Notes under the pieces: generated by a model
The model's database searches: none
What the model was told of the DNA's origin: nothing
The model's input: the letters and a program-made list of their open reading frames with translations, nothing else
Part shown: positions 1 through 12,200 of the stretch, piece after piece
How positions within the stretch are numbered: position 1 is the stretch's first letter
Layout of the letters: each line of letters begins with the position of its first letter
Made by a program: the position numbers and the translations under genes
Source of the DNA: Lingula anatina
Lineage: Eukaryota; Brachiopoda; Lingulata; Lingulida; Lingulidae
Length of the DNA: 36,491 nt
Assembly (NCBI RefSeq): GCF_001039355.2
Contig: NW_019774903.1
Span: forward strand, 1 to 36,491
Direction: 5' to 3'

Positions 1-1026
1 TATTTTATCAAAAGAAATTAATGTTTTCACTTGTACCCATTTTGCTTATTGTTGATAAGATGTCTTGTTCATACTATATTTAAAATAGTCATAATGTCAT
101 TCATATTCTGACACTATTTGAGTTAGCTTGCAGCTGTGCCTTTCAAAATGTCTTGGGCAACATTAATATTTTGGGAAACTCAGATATGTTCAGTTTGATG
201 TTAAGCTCAAAATTGTTTTTGACTTATTTTGATGTCATTTTACATGCTTTCTTAGGCATGAAAATAGCAGAGTATGGTCAGTATACCACCTGCACTAAAT
301 GCTCCAGTTGTAATGATTCTCAAGTAAAAAAAACTCGCAACTTGCCCAATTCAGGAAAAAATATTTAACCTTCATAAGAGAAAAAGAGATGTCAGATAAA
401 TTTGTGCCCATCAGGAATCTGATTTTTACATATATTGTTACCAAACAAGCTTCTGGCAAAGAAAGTTTTTTTTTTCTAATTTAGGCAATTAATTAAGTTC
501 AGGAAAAAATTAAGATAACCCCAGTTTTGACTTTTTTATGTCTAATTATATTAAAAGATGACTAGACGGGTTGATCCTTGAAGAAAATGAACAGATGTCT
601 GCAGCCCTTTGGGACATTCACTTTACAGTGATATTCCTTGTGGGTTACCACACCTTTACAGAAACAAATTCTGTAGCACACAGATCTTTTAATAGTATTG
701 CACGATGTCCAAGGGAAGCTCTGTTTCTTAATGTGGGCTGTGCTGCAAGGTCACACATAGTAAGGTGTACATATTGGTATTTCTAATAGACATGAAAGGC
801 TTTACAGGGGGAGGGGGTATAGGACTTATTTCTTCTTTGTGACATTATATTCAGATTTGCATTGGAATAAATGCATTTGATAAAACAAAGGTGTTTTGTG
901 TTCAAGATTAATCAAATGATACATATATCAAAATTTCCAGGGTAGTTGTGTGAGAACTTGTTTTCTGAGTGAGTGAGAGCTTGAGGGGGAGAATTTTGCT
1001 CTTAGTAATTTATTTTTTGTTTCCAG
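1..1026 (+). other. Upstream intron or 5' flank of cofilin
   Basis: No coding exon is recognised here. The interval ends in a good acceptor (TTTTTTGTTTCCAG), so at least its 3' part is intron and a non-coding or ATG-only first exon must lie upstream, inside or outside the window. No donor or promoter can be named confidently. Confidence 0.4.
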
Positions 1027-1032
1027 TCTTCC

Positions 1033-1177
1033 ATGTCGGGTATAAAGATACTGCCAAATGTACTAGAGCAGTATGAAAAGTTGCAGAAAAAGCATGAATT
1101 AAAGTACATAATCTTCAAAATTGGTACCCCAGAAGGTGGAAAAGATGATGTTATTTATGTGGATTGTGCAGAGCCAA
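1033..1177 (+). CDS. Cofilin coding exon A (N-terminal)
   Basis: Encodes MSGIKILPNVLEQYEKLQKK through VDCAEP. It ends in phase 1 at donor GTAAGT (1178). Acceptor TTCCAG ends at 1026; bases 1027-1032 read Ser-Ser in the same frame, so the exon may start at 1027 if the initiator ATG is upstream. Confidence 0.9.
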
Positions 1178-3233
1178 GTAAGTGTGCAGTCCAATATATA
1201 ACATTCTCTGCTATTTCTAAAAGACAATTAACTAGTAGCGCTAGCAATTTTATTTTGCTTAGCCAAATTGCTACTTTTTCCTCTTTTTTTCTCCACAATG
1301 GTTGAAGTTGGACTAAAACAAGTCGGACCAACCCTATTTTATTTAGCCAATTTGAATCAGTTTTAGCATTTGGCTAAATTGGAAAGTGTTAGCGCTTCCC
1401 CAGTAACTATTATTTGCATGTATTTGGCGACGATGGCCCTATAAGTTACTAACCTCATATTTGTTTTCAGATTTGCTTTGTGGCTTTGTTTAGGTAAAAA
1501 AAAGCAAAATTGGTGTGGTTGGTGAAATTTTACCTTAGTTTTGGTACATTTTGTGATGTTGTGTAATCCTGTGTGAAATCCAATTTTTGTCAATGCATAG
1601 GGTTGTGGCATATAAAGTATAAAAGTATGGAAGTTTTTAGTGTTCAATGAACTGTTGAAAAAGATTTAAAGAATGTTAGAACTCTTTCGTCATCCATCTG
1701 TTCTAGATGTCACCAAACCTGTTTCTTTGAACTTTTGTTTAATGCCTGTATATGGGCTTTCTTCAATCACTAGTTTTTTAAAGCAACTTTTTTCCATAAA
1801 CTTTTTTCTTGCCCAGGTTATCATTGGTTTGATTTTTAAAAAAGTATGTATTTTCACCCATTGAAAAGTGCTGTTTTCACATACAATCAATGAGGACAAA
1901 ATATATATGTCATGTCAACATTTAATATATATTATGTATATATATATGTTGTTTTTTTTTCATTTCAGGTGCAGATAAGTCACAAGGTAAAACATTGTTT
2001 TGTTTTTGTGATAAAACAACTATTATGACAACAAATGGAATAAAATGTGTTCAGGTTACTAAAAGATCTGACATTATTAGTAGCTTTATGTTTTGAGAAA
2101 ATAGAAATATTTTATTACTTATATAATTTATAATTATCTTATAACATAATGTATAATATAATAATACTTATTTATATTACAAGTTTTGTTTCATTCCAGA
2201 GGAGCATTACGATGACTTCTTAAAAAAGTTACAAGAAAAACCAGGGGAGGGAAGATATGCTGTCTTTGACTTCGATTGTGGTGACAATGCAGTAAAAATA
2301 GTTTTCATTGCATGGTAAGCAGACTATATATATATATTTTTTTTATCTAAGTGGTGACTGTCACTGATCAAAACATATGATTATGTTGTCAAACTTAGAG
2401 GACAGATGAACCAAAGTAAGATATAGGCTGTATTATACATGGCACAGGCCTGTGTTACACCCCCCTACCCCCTTTAAGCATTATGTAATATTATATCAAA
2501 ACTGACAGTGGGTGTACCCCCTTGTCTGACCCCAATGATCTACAAAACAAAATGTACAGCAAATAAATGCTAATTTTGGGCTCTGGTAAAGAAAATTAGT
2601 GTATTCATTTACTTAAAAATATTAAATTGTAAGTTTATGTTTTGTAAATAAATGCTGCTTTTGGACTCTATGTATGGTGTGAAATCACAAGGGAGATTAC
2701 GTGAAACTTGAGCAGGTTCGAAAATGCTCCATGCCATCCAATGGCAGAGTCTCTGGAGCTGGTGTACCCTATTGACCAAATACCTTATTTTGTACATCAT
2801 TATTTTCTGCTTTATGTCTGTTCATTTCACAGCTTTGCTGCCTTGTTTTTATTTAAGTTTTCATGGTTGAAAGACAGAATTTTTATCTTTGTACTTTTAT
2901 AGGATTTTCACCCATTGTTTATACTAGTTACGAGAAAAAAGTTTCACCTGACTGTTGTTACTTTCTTATCAATTTATGATTTTAGTACTGCAAAGTAATT
3001 TTGATTAATGTTTTTACTTTCATTATTTTTCTACAAATATTTCAATTGGTTTGTAATTTTTTTCTAGGGTTCCAGATGGTATCAAAGTTAAACAGAAGAT
3101 GTTATATGCATCTAGCAAAGAAGCTATAAAGGCTAAACTTGATGGAATCAAGGTTTATATTCAAGCAAGTGATTCCTCTGAGATTACAGAAGAAGCTGTT
3201 AGGGCCAAGTGCTTAGAGAAGTCATATCGTTGA
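1033..3233 (+). CDS. Cofilin/ADF-family actin-depolymerising factor, four coding exons
   Basis: Spliced CDS 1033-1177, 1969-1986, 2200-2314, 3068-3233 (444 nt, 147 aa plus TGA). All introns are GT-AG and the frame is continuous across every junction. The product has the length and order of a cofilin: KYIIFKI (beta strand after the first helix), a KPGEGRYAVFDFD strand, KIVFIAW, then the long actin-binding helix KQKMLYASSKEAIKAKLDGI followed by VYIQASD. Known role: ADF-H proteins bind ADP-actin and sever and depolymerise filaments in the cytoplasm; the N-terminal serine is the usual LIM-kinase inhibition site. The N-terminus reads MSGIKI. The exon begins six bases before this ATG (1027), right after an acceptor TTCCAG, so translation may instead start in an upstream exon, as in vertebrate and fly cofilins where an intron follows the initiator codon. 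Family assignment is secure; the exact start is not. Confidence 0.93.
1237..1396. repeat. Fold-back (MITE-like) element in cofilin intron, AGCCAAAT family
   Basis: The ends are imperfect inverted repeats. The left end begins AGCGCTAGCAATTT and runs to TTAGCCAAATTGC; the right end reads GCATTTGGCTAAATTGG and finishes TTAGCGCT. A related fold-back lies at about 22884-23015 and a half motif at about 36311. It is probably a non-autonomous DNA element; no coding capacity. Confidence 0.45.
1397..1968 (+). other. Rest of cofilin intron before the microexon
   Basis: AT-rich intron sequence with a short TATA/ATAT run near 1900-1950 and a T-rich polypyrimidine tract before the acceptor. No gene or structured element seen. 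Confidence 0.4.
1969..1986 (+). CDS. Cofilin coding microexon (18 nt)
   Basis: An 18-nt exon between CATTTCAG and GTAAAA. With one base borrowed from the previous exon it reads S-A-D-K-S-Q and passes one base on. Skipping it keeps the frame (6 codons lost) because both neighbouring phases are 1. It was placed because the flanking exons, the splice signals and the total family length (147 aa) fit. Confidence 0.75.
2200..2314 (+). CDS. Cofilin coding exon C (central ADF-H)
   Basis: Encodes EEHYDDFLKKL through KIVFIAW, the middle strands of the ADF-H fold. Acceptor is TCATTCCAG and donor GTAAGC; the tryptophan codon is split TG|G with the next exon. Confidence 0.92.
2315..3067 (+). other. Cofilin intron 3
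   Basis: 753-nt intron. It contains two diverged copies of a short AAATAAATGCT...TTTTGG unit (about 2560 and 2645) but nothing else recognisable. It ends with a long T-rich tract and TTTCTAG. Confidence 0.4.
3068..3233 (+). CDS. Cofilin coding exon D (actin-binding helix, C-terminus)
   Basis: Starts after TTTCTAG and encodes VPDGIKVKQKMLYASSKEA, then KVYIQASD and a C-terminus ending EKSYR with TGA at 3231-3233. The KMLYASSKEA block is the diagnostic actin-binding helix of cofilins. Confidence 0.95.
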
Positions 3234-3840
3234 ACTGTTCTTTTAAAGTGGCTGTGATCCAGGCACAGTGGGGAAACGTGCCCAGTACCTGGTGCAACGA
3301 ACAATGAGACAGACCATCTTGAACAAAACAATCATGCCCAATAATACTTCAACTTGAGAAACGACTGATATGTTTCTTCTTTCAAGCTGTTTATGTTTTC
3401 AAATATAAGAAAGGAAATTTTTAGCCAATATGTTTATCTTCACCACGTACTGGTTGCCAACCACTAGCTACTGATCTTACAAGATCACGTACATTAAATG
3501 CTTAGTTGGACTTGGAAATCATTCATTGCAGCCCATACTTTTTAATTGCATCCTCATTGTTTTTGTGTTGAGTTTGTGATAACTAGATACATACACATAA
3601 TTTAAGCTTTGGCCTTTGGTGAAATTCCTCTTTTTCAAATTCCAGAAATAAATGTCTAGAAAGTGTTGGCAACCGATGCCATCTTGCACAATTATCTTTC
3701 AATGAATCAATGAATTGCTAAATTCTACATTTAACTGGACAATTAGGGTCTTTGCTTCAAGGTACACTGCAAACATTAGGGAGTTGAGTGTGAGCATAAC
3801 TGTAAAGAAATGCAATAAACTTGTGGTATTTGTCTTTCAA
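3234..3840 (+). other. Cofilin 3' UTR with candidate polyadenylation signals
   Basis: Non-coding AT-rich stretch directly after the cofilin stop. Two AATAAA hexamers lie in it, at 3647-3652 and 3814-3819. The second, followed by a GT-rich tail, is the likelier distal end. The 3' boundary is an estimate. Confidence 0.5.
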
Positions 3841-4610
3841 TTTGTTAACAAATGTGGTCTCTAAATGAAAGAATATTTTAAGGGAGGGAGTGAATTCCCA
3901 AACTGGAAGCACATTTGAGTAGGTAGGCGAGTAATAACCAATTTCTCTTTTTTGTATCTGAATATGAGAAGTGCACTAAAAAATGTGCACAAAGTAACTT
4001 CTCTTTTTTGTCTCAAGTGTGCCCAAAATGTGTATAGCCCAGGTGCTGAGCATGAATGCCCTTATTTTTGCGTAGATTATTTCACAATTCCCTTAACTTA
4101 AAAAAATGTGAAAAGCAGGTGACCAATATGTCACCACCACAAATAGTATATATGCTGTTATCTCAGTGTTTTTAACTTTGAGAAAATAAGGCAGCCCCTC
4201 TGTTTTGTGGACCTTGCACTGTGATTGGAGCAAAAATAATGATAACACAAAAATAATGATAATAAATAAAATTTGTCAACAAATAGTTCTCTGGCATCAT
4301 GCAGAGATTCATTCTAACGCATTTGTATTGGCTTGACATCGTCATAAATATTAAAAAGCCTAACCCTCTGTATGACGACCCTTTCCTGTCTAGGCTTGTT
4401 GATAATTTTCCTCCACCTCTATGTACCAGCAAAGCCATTTTGGAAAATGTGACATAGACTACCTGTGTAGTACATGTATATTCATGACTGAGTTTAGACT
4501 AAAACAAGTTTTTACGATGGAGTAACTCTGGCGTAACTGTGATGGCGTTAATTATGTCCTGTCGGTGCAACTGCTACCTGAAGTACAGAGCAGTGAATTG
4601 AAACCAAGCA
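3841..4610. other. Convergent intergenic spacer
   Basis: Lies between the estimated 3' ends of cofilin (+) and RyR (-). Short open frames occur here but none resembles a protein family or has exon-like boundaries. No RNA gene recognised. Confidence 0.4.
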
Positions 4611-4614
4611 GAAT

Positions 4615-6140
4615 TGTGTCAAAAATTAGTCATTTTATTACCAAATTTTTTTTTTCAATAAGCAAAAAACAGTCCCAATGACATAAAACTACCAAGACCA
4701 GTCATCTTGGGTTGCCTCACACTTTAACAGGGCCACTTGTTAAGTGAAGACAATTCCAAGATAAAAGTCTGTACAATTAATTTTTCGTTGGGTGGAGCAA
4801 ATTTGGAAGACATTGCTATAATACTAATTATATGAGCAGAACAACAAAGATAAAATGTACAGAATGTGCAGCATCAAACAACCCTGTCTTTGTGAGTTCT
4901 ATATTTAAATGAGAGGAGAAAACTGCCAAAAAAGAAAGAGGCAAACATTATTGGAGCACCAATGGCCGAGCACAAACAATTCAACCACTGTTAAAATGAC
5001 CATTCAGTTATGTACAAAGTATTGCAACCCCCTGGAATAGCTGGACTTTCCGGAACAGCTTGGTAGAGATTCGTATCATGTCTACAGAAAGTTAATTAGA
5101 AAAAAAATGAAATGTCTACTTCTCTTTACAAACTGCAAACTATAAAAAAAGAACTTGTGACAATAATTAGCTATAGTTTTTCTGTCATTACATGTAACCC
5201 TACATCATTGTATACTGGTTATAAATACAATGCGTAAAATGTGTATCACAAGTCTACATCATTCTCTCACAGTGCGCTTTATATAAAATAAATACTTGTA
5301 AAAGATCACTGCAAATGTCTATAAGAAACTTGTGACGGGCAACAGGAACTAAAGCAAAACATCTCCAGTTCATAACCTAAACTTGAAAATAAGTTTTTTA
5401 AAATCTACTCTTAGGGTGATATTTAATTATTCAGTTAATAAAGGGAAAGTTTTCACAATCTCAGGTCTAGTAATATGCTAGGGAGTCATATGCATATTAC
5501 ATGCATCTGATAACAAAAAAAAATGTATGTGAGTAAACTTCACTTTTCCCTCTGCTTTTCGAATTCAAATTAAATAAATGTTCCAATAGTAATTTTCATC
5601 ACTTTAAAATTAGCTTGGATCATCATCGCCGTCACTAGAAGAAGGAAATGAGCATTGTCCAGCACCTACACAATTCTAGAAATCCAAGTAGAAATGGTAG
5701 ACTGGTTTCAGTCTGAACAAAGTCAATAACAAGGCTACACACATCAATCAAAATGTTGCTTCTATACACCATTGCACTTCATTAAATTGCAGGGATCATC
5801 ACTTTTCTAGACAGCTCATGTAATGCTAAAATGTTAATCCATACATGATAATTGACATTGAACTGTTTAATGTGCTAAAGTCTTGCTCTTTTTTTTTTCG
5901 TTTTTTAATCCCTCTTGGGTCCAAGTTCACGCCTGCATGTGTTGATATCCTTGAATTTCTGTGATGACTGTAAAAACAAAATTTTTAGTTGCCCCAATCA
6001 CATGTCAAGTGCTTGTGACAATGTGAAAGATGCATATTACAAATCAAAATCCATCAATATGAGGAAACTTGTTTCATCCTCAAGACTGATATGCCCATAT
6101 GTCTAAAAACTTATCAATCTCAATAAATTTTTGTTTTTCA
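4615..6140 (-). other. RyR: Probable RyR 3' UTR
   Basis: Follows the RyR TGA on the - strand. The only clear AATAAA on that strand in the interval is the complement of TTTATT at 4634-4639, suggesting cleavage near 4615 and a 3' UTR of about 1.5 kb. No further exon homology is seen. The extent is inferred. Confidence 0.4.
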
Positions 6141-6242
6141 TCAGCTTCCTTGGGGTTCATCCTCGTACTGTTTCCTGAAGCAGTCACCAACAGGGAAGAA
6201 GTCCCAACATCTCTGGTTATACAGCTCCCACACATAGGACTC
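6141..6242 (-). CDS. RyR: RyR terminal coding exon
   Basis: Encodes [20 protein letters not shown] then [13 protein letters not shown] and TGA (6141-6143). The W of YVWELY matches RyR1 W5011 in the ATP pocket. The acceptor TATTATAG abuts a (TTA)n repeat. The C-terminal tail is slightly longer than vertebrate QYEDQLS. Confidence 0.98.
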   Translation of the reverse strand, partial: ESYVWELYNQRCWDFFPVGDCFRKQYEDEPQGS

Positions 6243-6243
6243 C

Positions 6244-6291
<48 letters not shown>

Positions 6292-9200
6292 TATAACTAT
6301 TTTGAAAGCCATTTCTTATATATAACAACAAAACCATGTTATAGCCTAACTGTATTCTTTTCTACAAGCCATTGTAATTTCATTTCTCTCTCTCTCTCTC
6401 TCACTTTGTTTAAAGCAATAATAACTCTTTGTTTCGGCCAAAAAAGGAATTTTCCTGGAGTAAACAACAATTTTCCCATACTTACCAATGGTTAATGAAT
6501 CCATTTTTACATTCAAAATTAGTCCCTGGTTTTTTTCTAAAAAGTTTGGTTTTTTGTTAAAATCTCTTAAGAGATTTTAACAGAGTATAGACATCAGTGG
6601 AGGTCACGTGGTCTAAAGACAAGCTCAGATATCAGAATAAAAGCTATAACTGCTGTTTTTGTGGTAAAACAGAATATATTATATTTCTATGAGTTATTCA
6701 CAAGGTTTTTATTGTGAAATATAGATCTCATACGAAGAGTTATTATCCCCTTAATTAATCAGCTCACAGATTCGCTCTAGCCTTTTCAACTTAAAACTGT
6801 GTGTATAAATATATTTATATATATATATGTAAAGATTTCCATAAAAGACCCTATTCTGCCACTACAACCCCACCTGGCCAGTGTATTCTGTATCAGGTTT
6901 ATTGATCAAGTGCATCAAGAAGAACCTGTAAGGAGAAATCATGTCACTGTCATTTTAGATCAAGTCAAACCAAATTGTATTTAAATAATTTAAAAACACC
7001 AAGTATAAGAAGGAAATTGTATTGCCATGAAAGTTTTTTAACTGCAAAAAAACACCATGAAATATTAAAATGAGAAAAAGATACAATATGTTTGATAAAT
7101 TGGTTAACTACATGTAACTTACAATTATCAAACACAAACTAAAGATAACTTATGATAAAAGTAAAAGACAAAGAATTTACTCACATATAGTTGGCAAAGT
7201 TATGCTCATTCATGACATGCTGTTCAAAACCATGGGGCACCTTGTCAAAGTATTCTTTACCAATCCCACATATGAAGCACTTGGACTGGAAGGAGAAGTT
7301 TAACTCATTTATGAATTATGCTTATATATTTTTTCAAGGGGTCTTGCACTTTAATAGTATTCAATTTTTCCCTTACCTTACTTTTTCAAATAGCCTGGCT
7401 GTCTGTAATGTATTTTTATGGTAATGTGAATTAGGCATCTATGTATCACAAAAATGTAATTTTCTGCATAATTTAACTCAAAATTAAAGGTATTTCTATT
7501 GCATTCCTCCTCACAGTTTGGCCTTGAGCATCCTACACATGCAATATACAGGGGGGGAGGGGGGGGGATGGAGGCCATCTTCTGGGTCTTCCGGAAGACT
7601 TTCAAGTTTACATTGACATGTATCATATGTCGGAAGATGGTCAAAAATGCAGGATGACTCAACTAAGATAACTTGAAAGACAATCAGAAAATATCTATGG
7701 ATCTGCTCCTGATACAATCACCAGTGCTTACGTACCTCCATATCTTCCTTGACCTGTTCCAACTGGTCTCTCAACTCACCAAAGGCATCAATGATCAAAC
7801 CTGAAATTAGTGCAAGATCATGTTAATTATTTAACATTTTAAGAAAAAAAATTAACTTGTGTTGTGCTCAATAATAATACTTGCTTATGAAAACTATCAT
7901 TTTATTAAACAAACCAAATAGCTAACAAACTACACTGACAAATTTTAGTTAAATGTTAGATATACTCCATTTTGACAAAAAAATATATTTCCATGATTTT
8001 ACCAATGATTTATCATCGAGTAACTGCCGATTTTCTGATTTGGTAAAAACACCGAGCTATTGACTAAATGGTACTTTTTCTAATGTGGTATGCTCTGCAC
8101 TGAACCTACCCTGCATGATAGCCAGCAGAATGACAATAACAAAGAAGAAGAAAGTGATGTCAAACAGGATACGGTACACTTCGTATGGGTCGCCATCTGG
8201 GGCCTCGATCTCATCACCTGCAACAAGGACAGGATAGTTAATAATACCAGGAATACTGGACTCAGACATATAGGAGTGACTCCTGCATATGTACCACCAG
8301 CAAACACCTTTTGGCAGTACTCTAAAGACATGATTTATGTCTTGAACATCTCAACAAATGTCAAAAGAATTTTTGTAAACAAAAATCAAATGATATGTAA
8401 TATTATCTGTACTTACCAATGCCACCCCCAGCACGGACCCCCACATACAAGTGGAAGATGAAACACTGAAAAAGATACAGATAATTATGAAATATGCCAA
8501 GCTGTATTTTTTTTCATCACTGGCATAGAACAAAAATTTACCATTTCAGGTCTTTAACTTGAGTGCAGAAATTGTAAATAAGTATTTTCAGATGTCCCTA
8601 AAAAATTTAATACATTATTCTTTAATTTCACATGAAAATTTGATAAATTAATAACGAAGAAACAAAATGAGATTTAATCCTTCAGAAGATTTATGTTTTT
8701 CACACAAAAAATCTTTATTCAAGTAAAATGAAACTCATTTCACTGTACAGCAGGCAGTCTCAACCAAACCTAAACTTACCGTCAACATGTCCTGACACTT
8801 GTAATCCTTTTCTCCATCTTCTTCTTTCGCGTAGAATTGACGGAAGAAGTTGAAAGCTATCACAGTATACACATACACAACCACGATAGTCAACATCACC
8901 GTGAGCACCAACTGGAAATAAATGTATCACTGTATGCTTGCTTCTGATTAATTAAATATTTAATGGTGCCATTTTCCATTATCCAGATTTTAATTGCATT
9001 GCCAATTGGTTAAGCTCAAACTTCATTTGGGGTTGTATATTGGCAAAAATTCAATTGACTTGAACTGACCATGCTAGTATTCATCAATCATGCTGTGTTT
9101 GAAGTACATGTATATGCTGATAAGACATTTTTCTTGTTACTTTATACTTTTCGAACAAAAGTAAAGGGCAAATAGCTAAGTTTCAGCAAATAAAGAGTAA

Positions 9201-12200
9201 ACAGTGGCTCTGCATTAAAATATCCTAAAAAAATATTCAAACAGCTTGCAGTCAAGGTCCCTACCTGCTTTCCATTGTGAGTTACTGACTGCAGGATGGT
9301 GCTGAGGGCCTTAATGCCAATGGCTAAATCCAACAGATGGGCGGCAAAGAAGAAATAGTTAAAATTCCCAAGGACGGAGAACAGGCAGAAACACAGCAGA
9401 TATAAGAAAGACTGGAAAATAATAAAATGGCCAAATGTTAGTGGATCTCTATCAGGGAAACATTTGTCATATCAAAGTTGGAAATAAATAATAAATACCA
9501 TAAATATGTTTGTACTACAAAATGTTATTCTGTAAACTAAATTGTATTTTAATAAATACCATAAATATGTTTGTACTACAAAATGTTATTCTGTAAACTA
9601 AATTGTATTTTTAACTTATAACATCACAGAATTAAAGCTGCACTATGACATATCTGTTAGTGGATAAATGGGCATTCTATATGCTTATACTTTATTACCT
9701 TATTGTATGTGGCAAACACTGTGGTTTAAACATACACATAGTATTATTTTTAAGATCATATTAGATACCAGCAGAACAAATCTTACATTGTCAGTAAAAA
9801 TGACCCCCCACTTCCAAATGTGATACTGCCAGTCAACACCTTGTAGAAAATGTGGCAGGAAGCGGGACTTGGGCTGCTCCTGGTGAGCATCTTTGCCAGG
9901 AATTGTGGAGCCTTTCTCCATCCCCAGCAGGTTGCTGATCTCGTCAAAGTCAAACTGTTCACAGTACTTATTGCGGACCTATGAAACATGAAAGTTGTAC
10001 AAATAAGAATATTTTTTCTCATTACTTAAGTTATCTAAAAACATTTTGCCCACATTTTTTTTACAATAGACAAAATTTTATCTAACTAAACTTCTTTACC
10101 AGTACAGGTAAAAAAATTGTGCCAGCTATTCAGTTTCTCTCTCCCAATTCATCTTACAGTCAGAAACTTACAAATTAGCATTAATAACACAATTTTTCAT
10201 TCATGCAGAAATTTTTTTGTTAATAAAAAATTCAATTAAAAGTAAAAACCAATGGAGTCTTTTTCTCAACTAAAAACGAGCAAGGTACCTTCTTCTTCAC
10301 GAACTTGTCCCAGTAGCTCTCTGGAAAGGAGGCTGTGCTTAACACCAGTTTATCCCAGTGGCTCTTGATGTCATCCTCACTGGGTTGTTCTGCTATCCAC
10401 ATGCCTTCAAATTCCAACTTGCGAGCAATCTCTTTTTCACGTTTGAAGATAACTAGTGGTACCTGCAAAATTACATTGGTCAGTACTATGTATACAAAAT
10501 GATATGTACTTCTGCAAATTACCTTACTTTGTTATGTTCAATTATTGGAATACAAAAACTGATTCTCTCTGTTGACCGAAGAAGCTATCACATTAATGCA
10601 ATGGTAGTATGCATACAACAAGAGAAGAAAAAAATATTTCATATGTTTTTTTTACACTAAAAGCCATCAGGTTTGATCAACAATACCCATTTCATTATTT
10701 AAATATAACCCTGCATGAGAATTTGATGGGTAAGAAAATGACAAGGGAATCCCTGATTTACTTCTTATATGAGCCCGTACTGGACACAATTATATAGTAC
10801 AGAGTATGTCTAATGGCAATTCAACATCTGTGCACCAAGTATTACCTTTAAGCAGTAGTATGCAATAGCATCAGATATTACAGGGTACAACTAATGGCAA
10901 TTCTGTGACCAAGTATTACCTTTAAGCAGTAGTATGCAATAGCAATGGAGAAGGACACAATGGTATGAGCCAGTGCACACAACTGGACCACAGGCAGCAA
11001 ATAGTACAGAGTGCTGGCCATAGTGATCCACTCCTCAAACTCCTCCTCACTGGGTTCTTCTCCTCCCTCCTCTCCCTCTGTAGCATTCACAGCTGCCTCG
11101 GCCATATCATTACCAACATCCTCACCAGCAATAGGCACCTTCACCACCTAGTAAGAAAAATAACTTTTAATTTTTATCCTTTCAAAACTTTTGGGTATCA
11201 GATTTGAGTGATAAATGTTACATCTAGTTGATGCTTTGCTTTGTATGAATAAATTCATGTATTCCGCTGAAAGGATCCCATGAAACAGTAGCTTGTAGAC
11301 CCAATGAGGAAAGAAAAATATCTGTCTGTTTCTAGAGCACTAAAATATATATCAGGTTTTAGCAACTATTTTCTTTTAAGTCAACCAGAAGTCCCTGTAA
11401 AAAAGACACCTAGTCATAACAATCATAATGACAGAGATTTTAAGTCCAAGTATGGATTTATAAAGTATGCACATTTTCTCTCAACAACTTATACCAGTGG
11501 GAAATTAACCTCCAGAATTTGACAGTCAAGAATAATGAATTAATGACTTCTAATTCACTACTCAGATTAGAAAATTTGGACACTTTCCAACCTATTCAAA
11601 GCTCCAACCCCTTACTTGCCCAAGAAACTCATCACATAGGATTAAGGCAGCTGAAGTGTTTCAAGAGAATAACTGGTCAATTCCAAAATATTCACTTTGG
11701 TATTATGATGAAATTAAGAGCTTAAATGAAGCCCATGAAATAATTAGATAACAAAAAATAATCACCTGATAAAACAACAGCACAAAGTTGATGATGAAGG
11801 CCAGCACCAGGGCAGCAAACTTGAAATTGTAGAAATTTCTTGCAAACCAACCCTGAAAGAAATAATGATCAAATAGTTAAAATCATGGCAGAATACCTAC
11901 ACACACAAATAACAGTAAATCATTGTATTAATAGAAGTGGAAAAGTAGACTATCAGGCATTTGAAATGAACATATTTCTTTTTATGCATTAAGCAATGTG
12001 AAGGGTGAAATCTTTATAATGTGCATCAAAACCAACTGTTCTACTTACAAGAACAAAGTTGCCATATTCTGTTCCTTTGATCTCGTATGGCAGCTCATCG
12101 TCTTTTGCTTGCTTCCGTTTGTCAGTCACATCTTCACCACTGGCATGTTCACCACTGATATAATATAATATAATATAATATAATATAATATAATATAATA

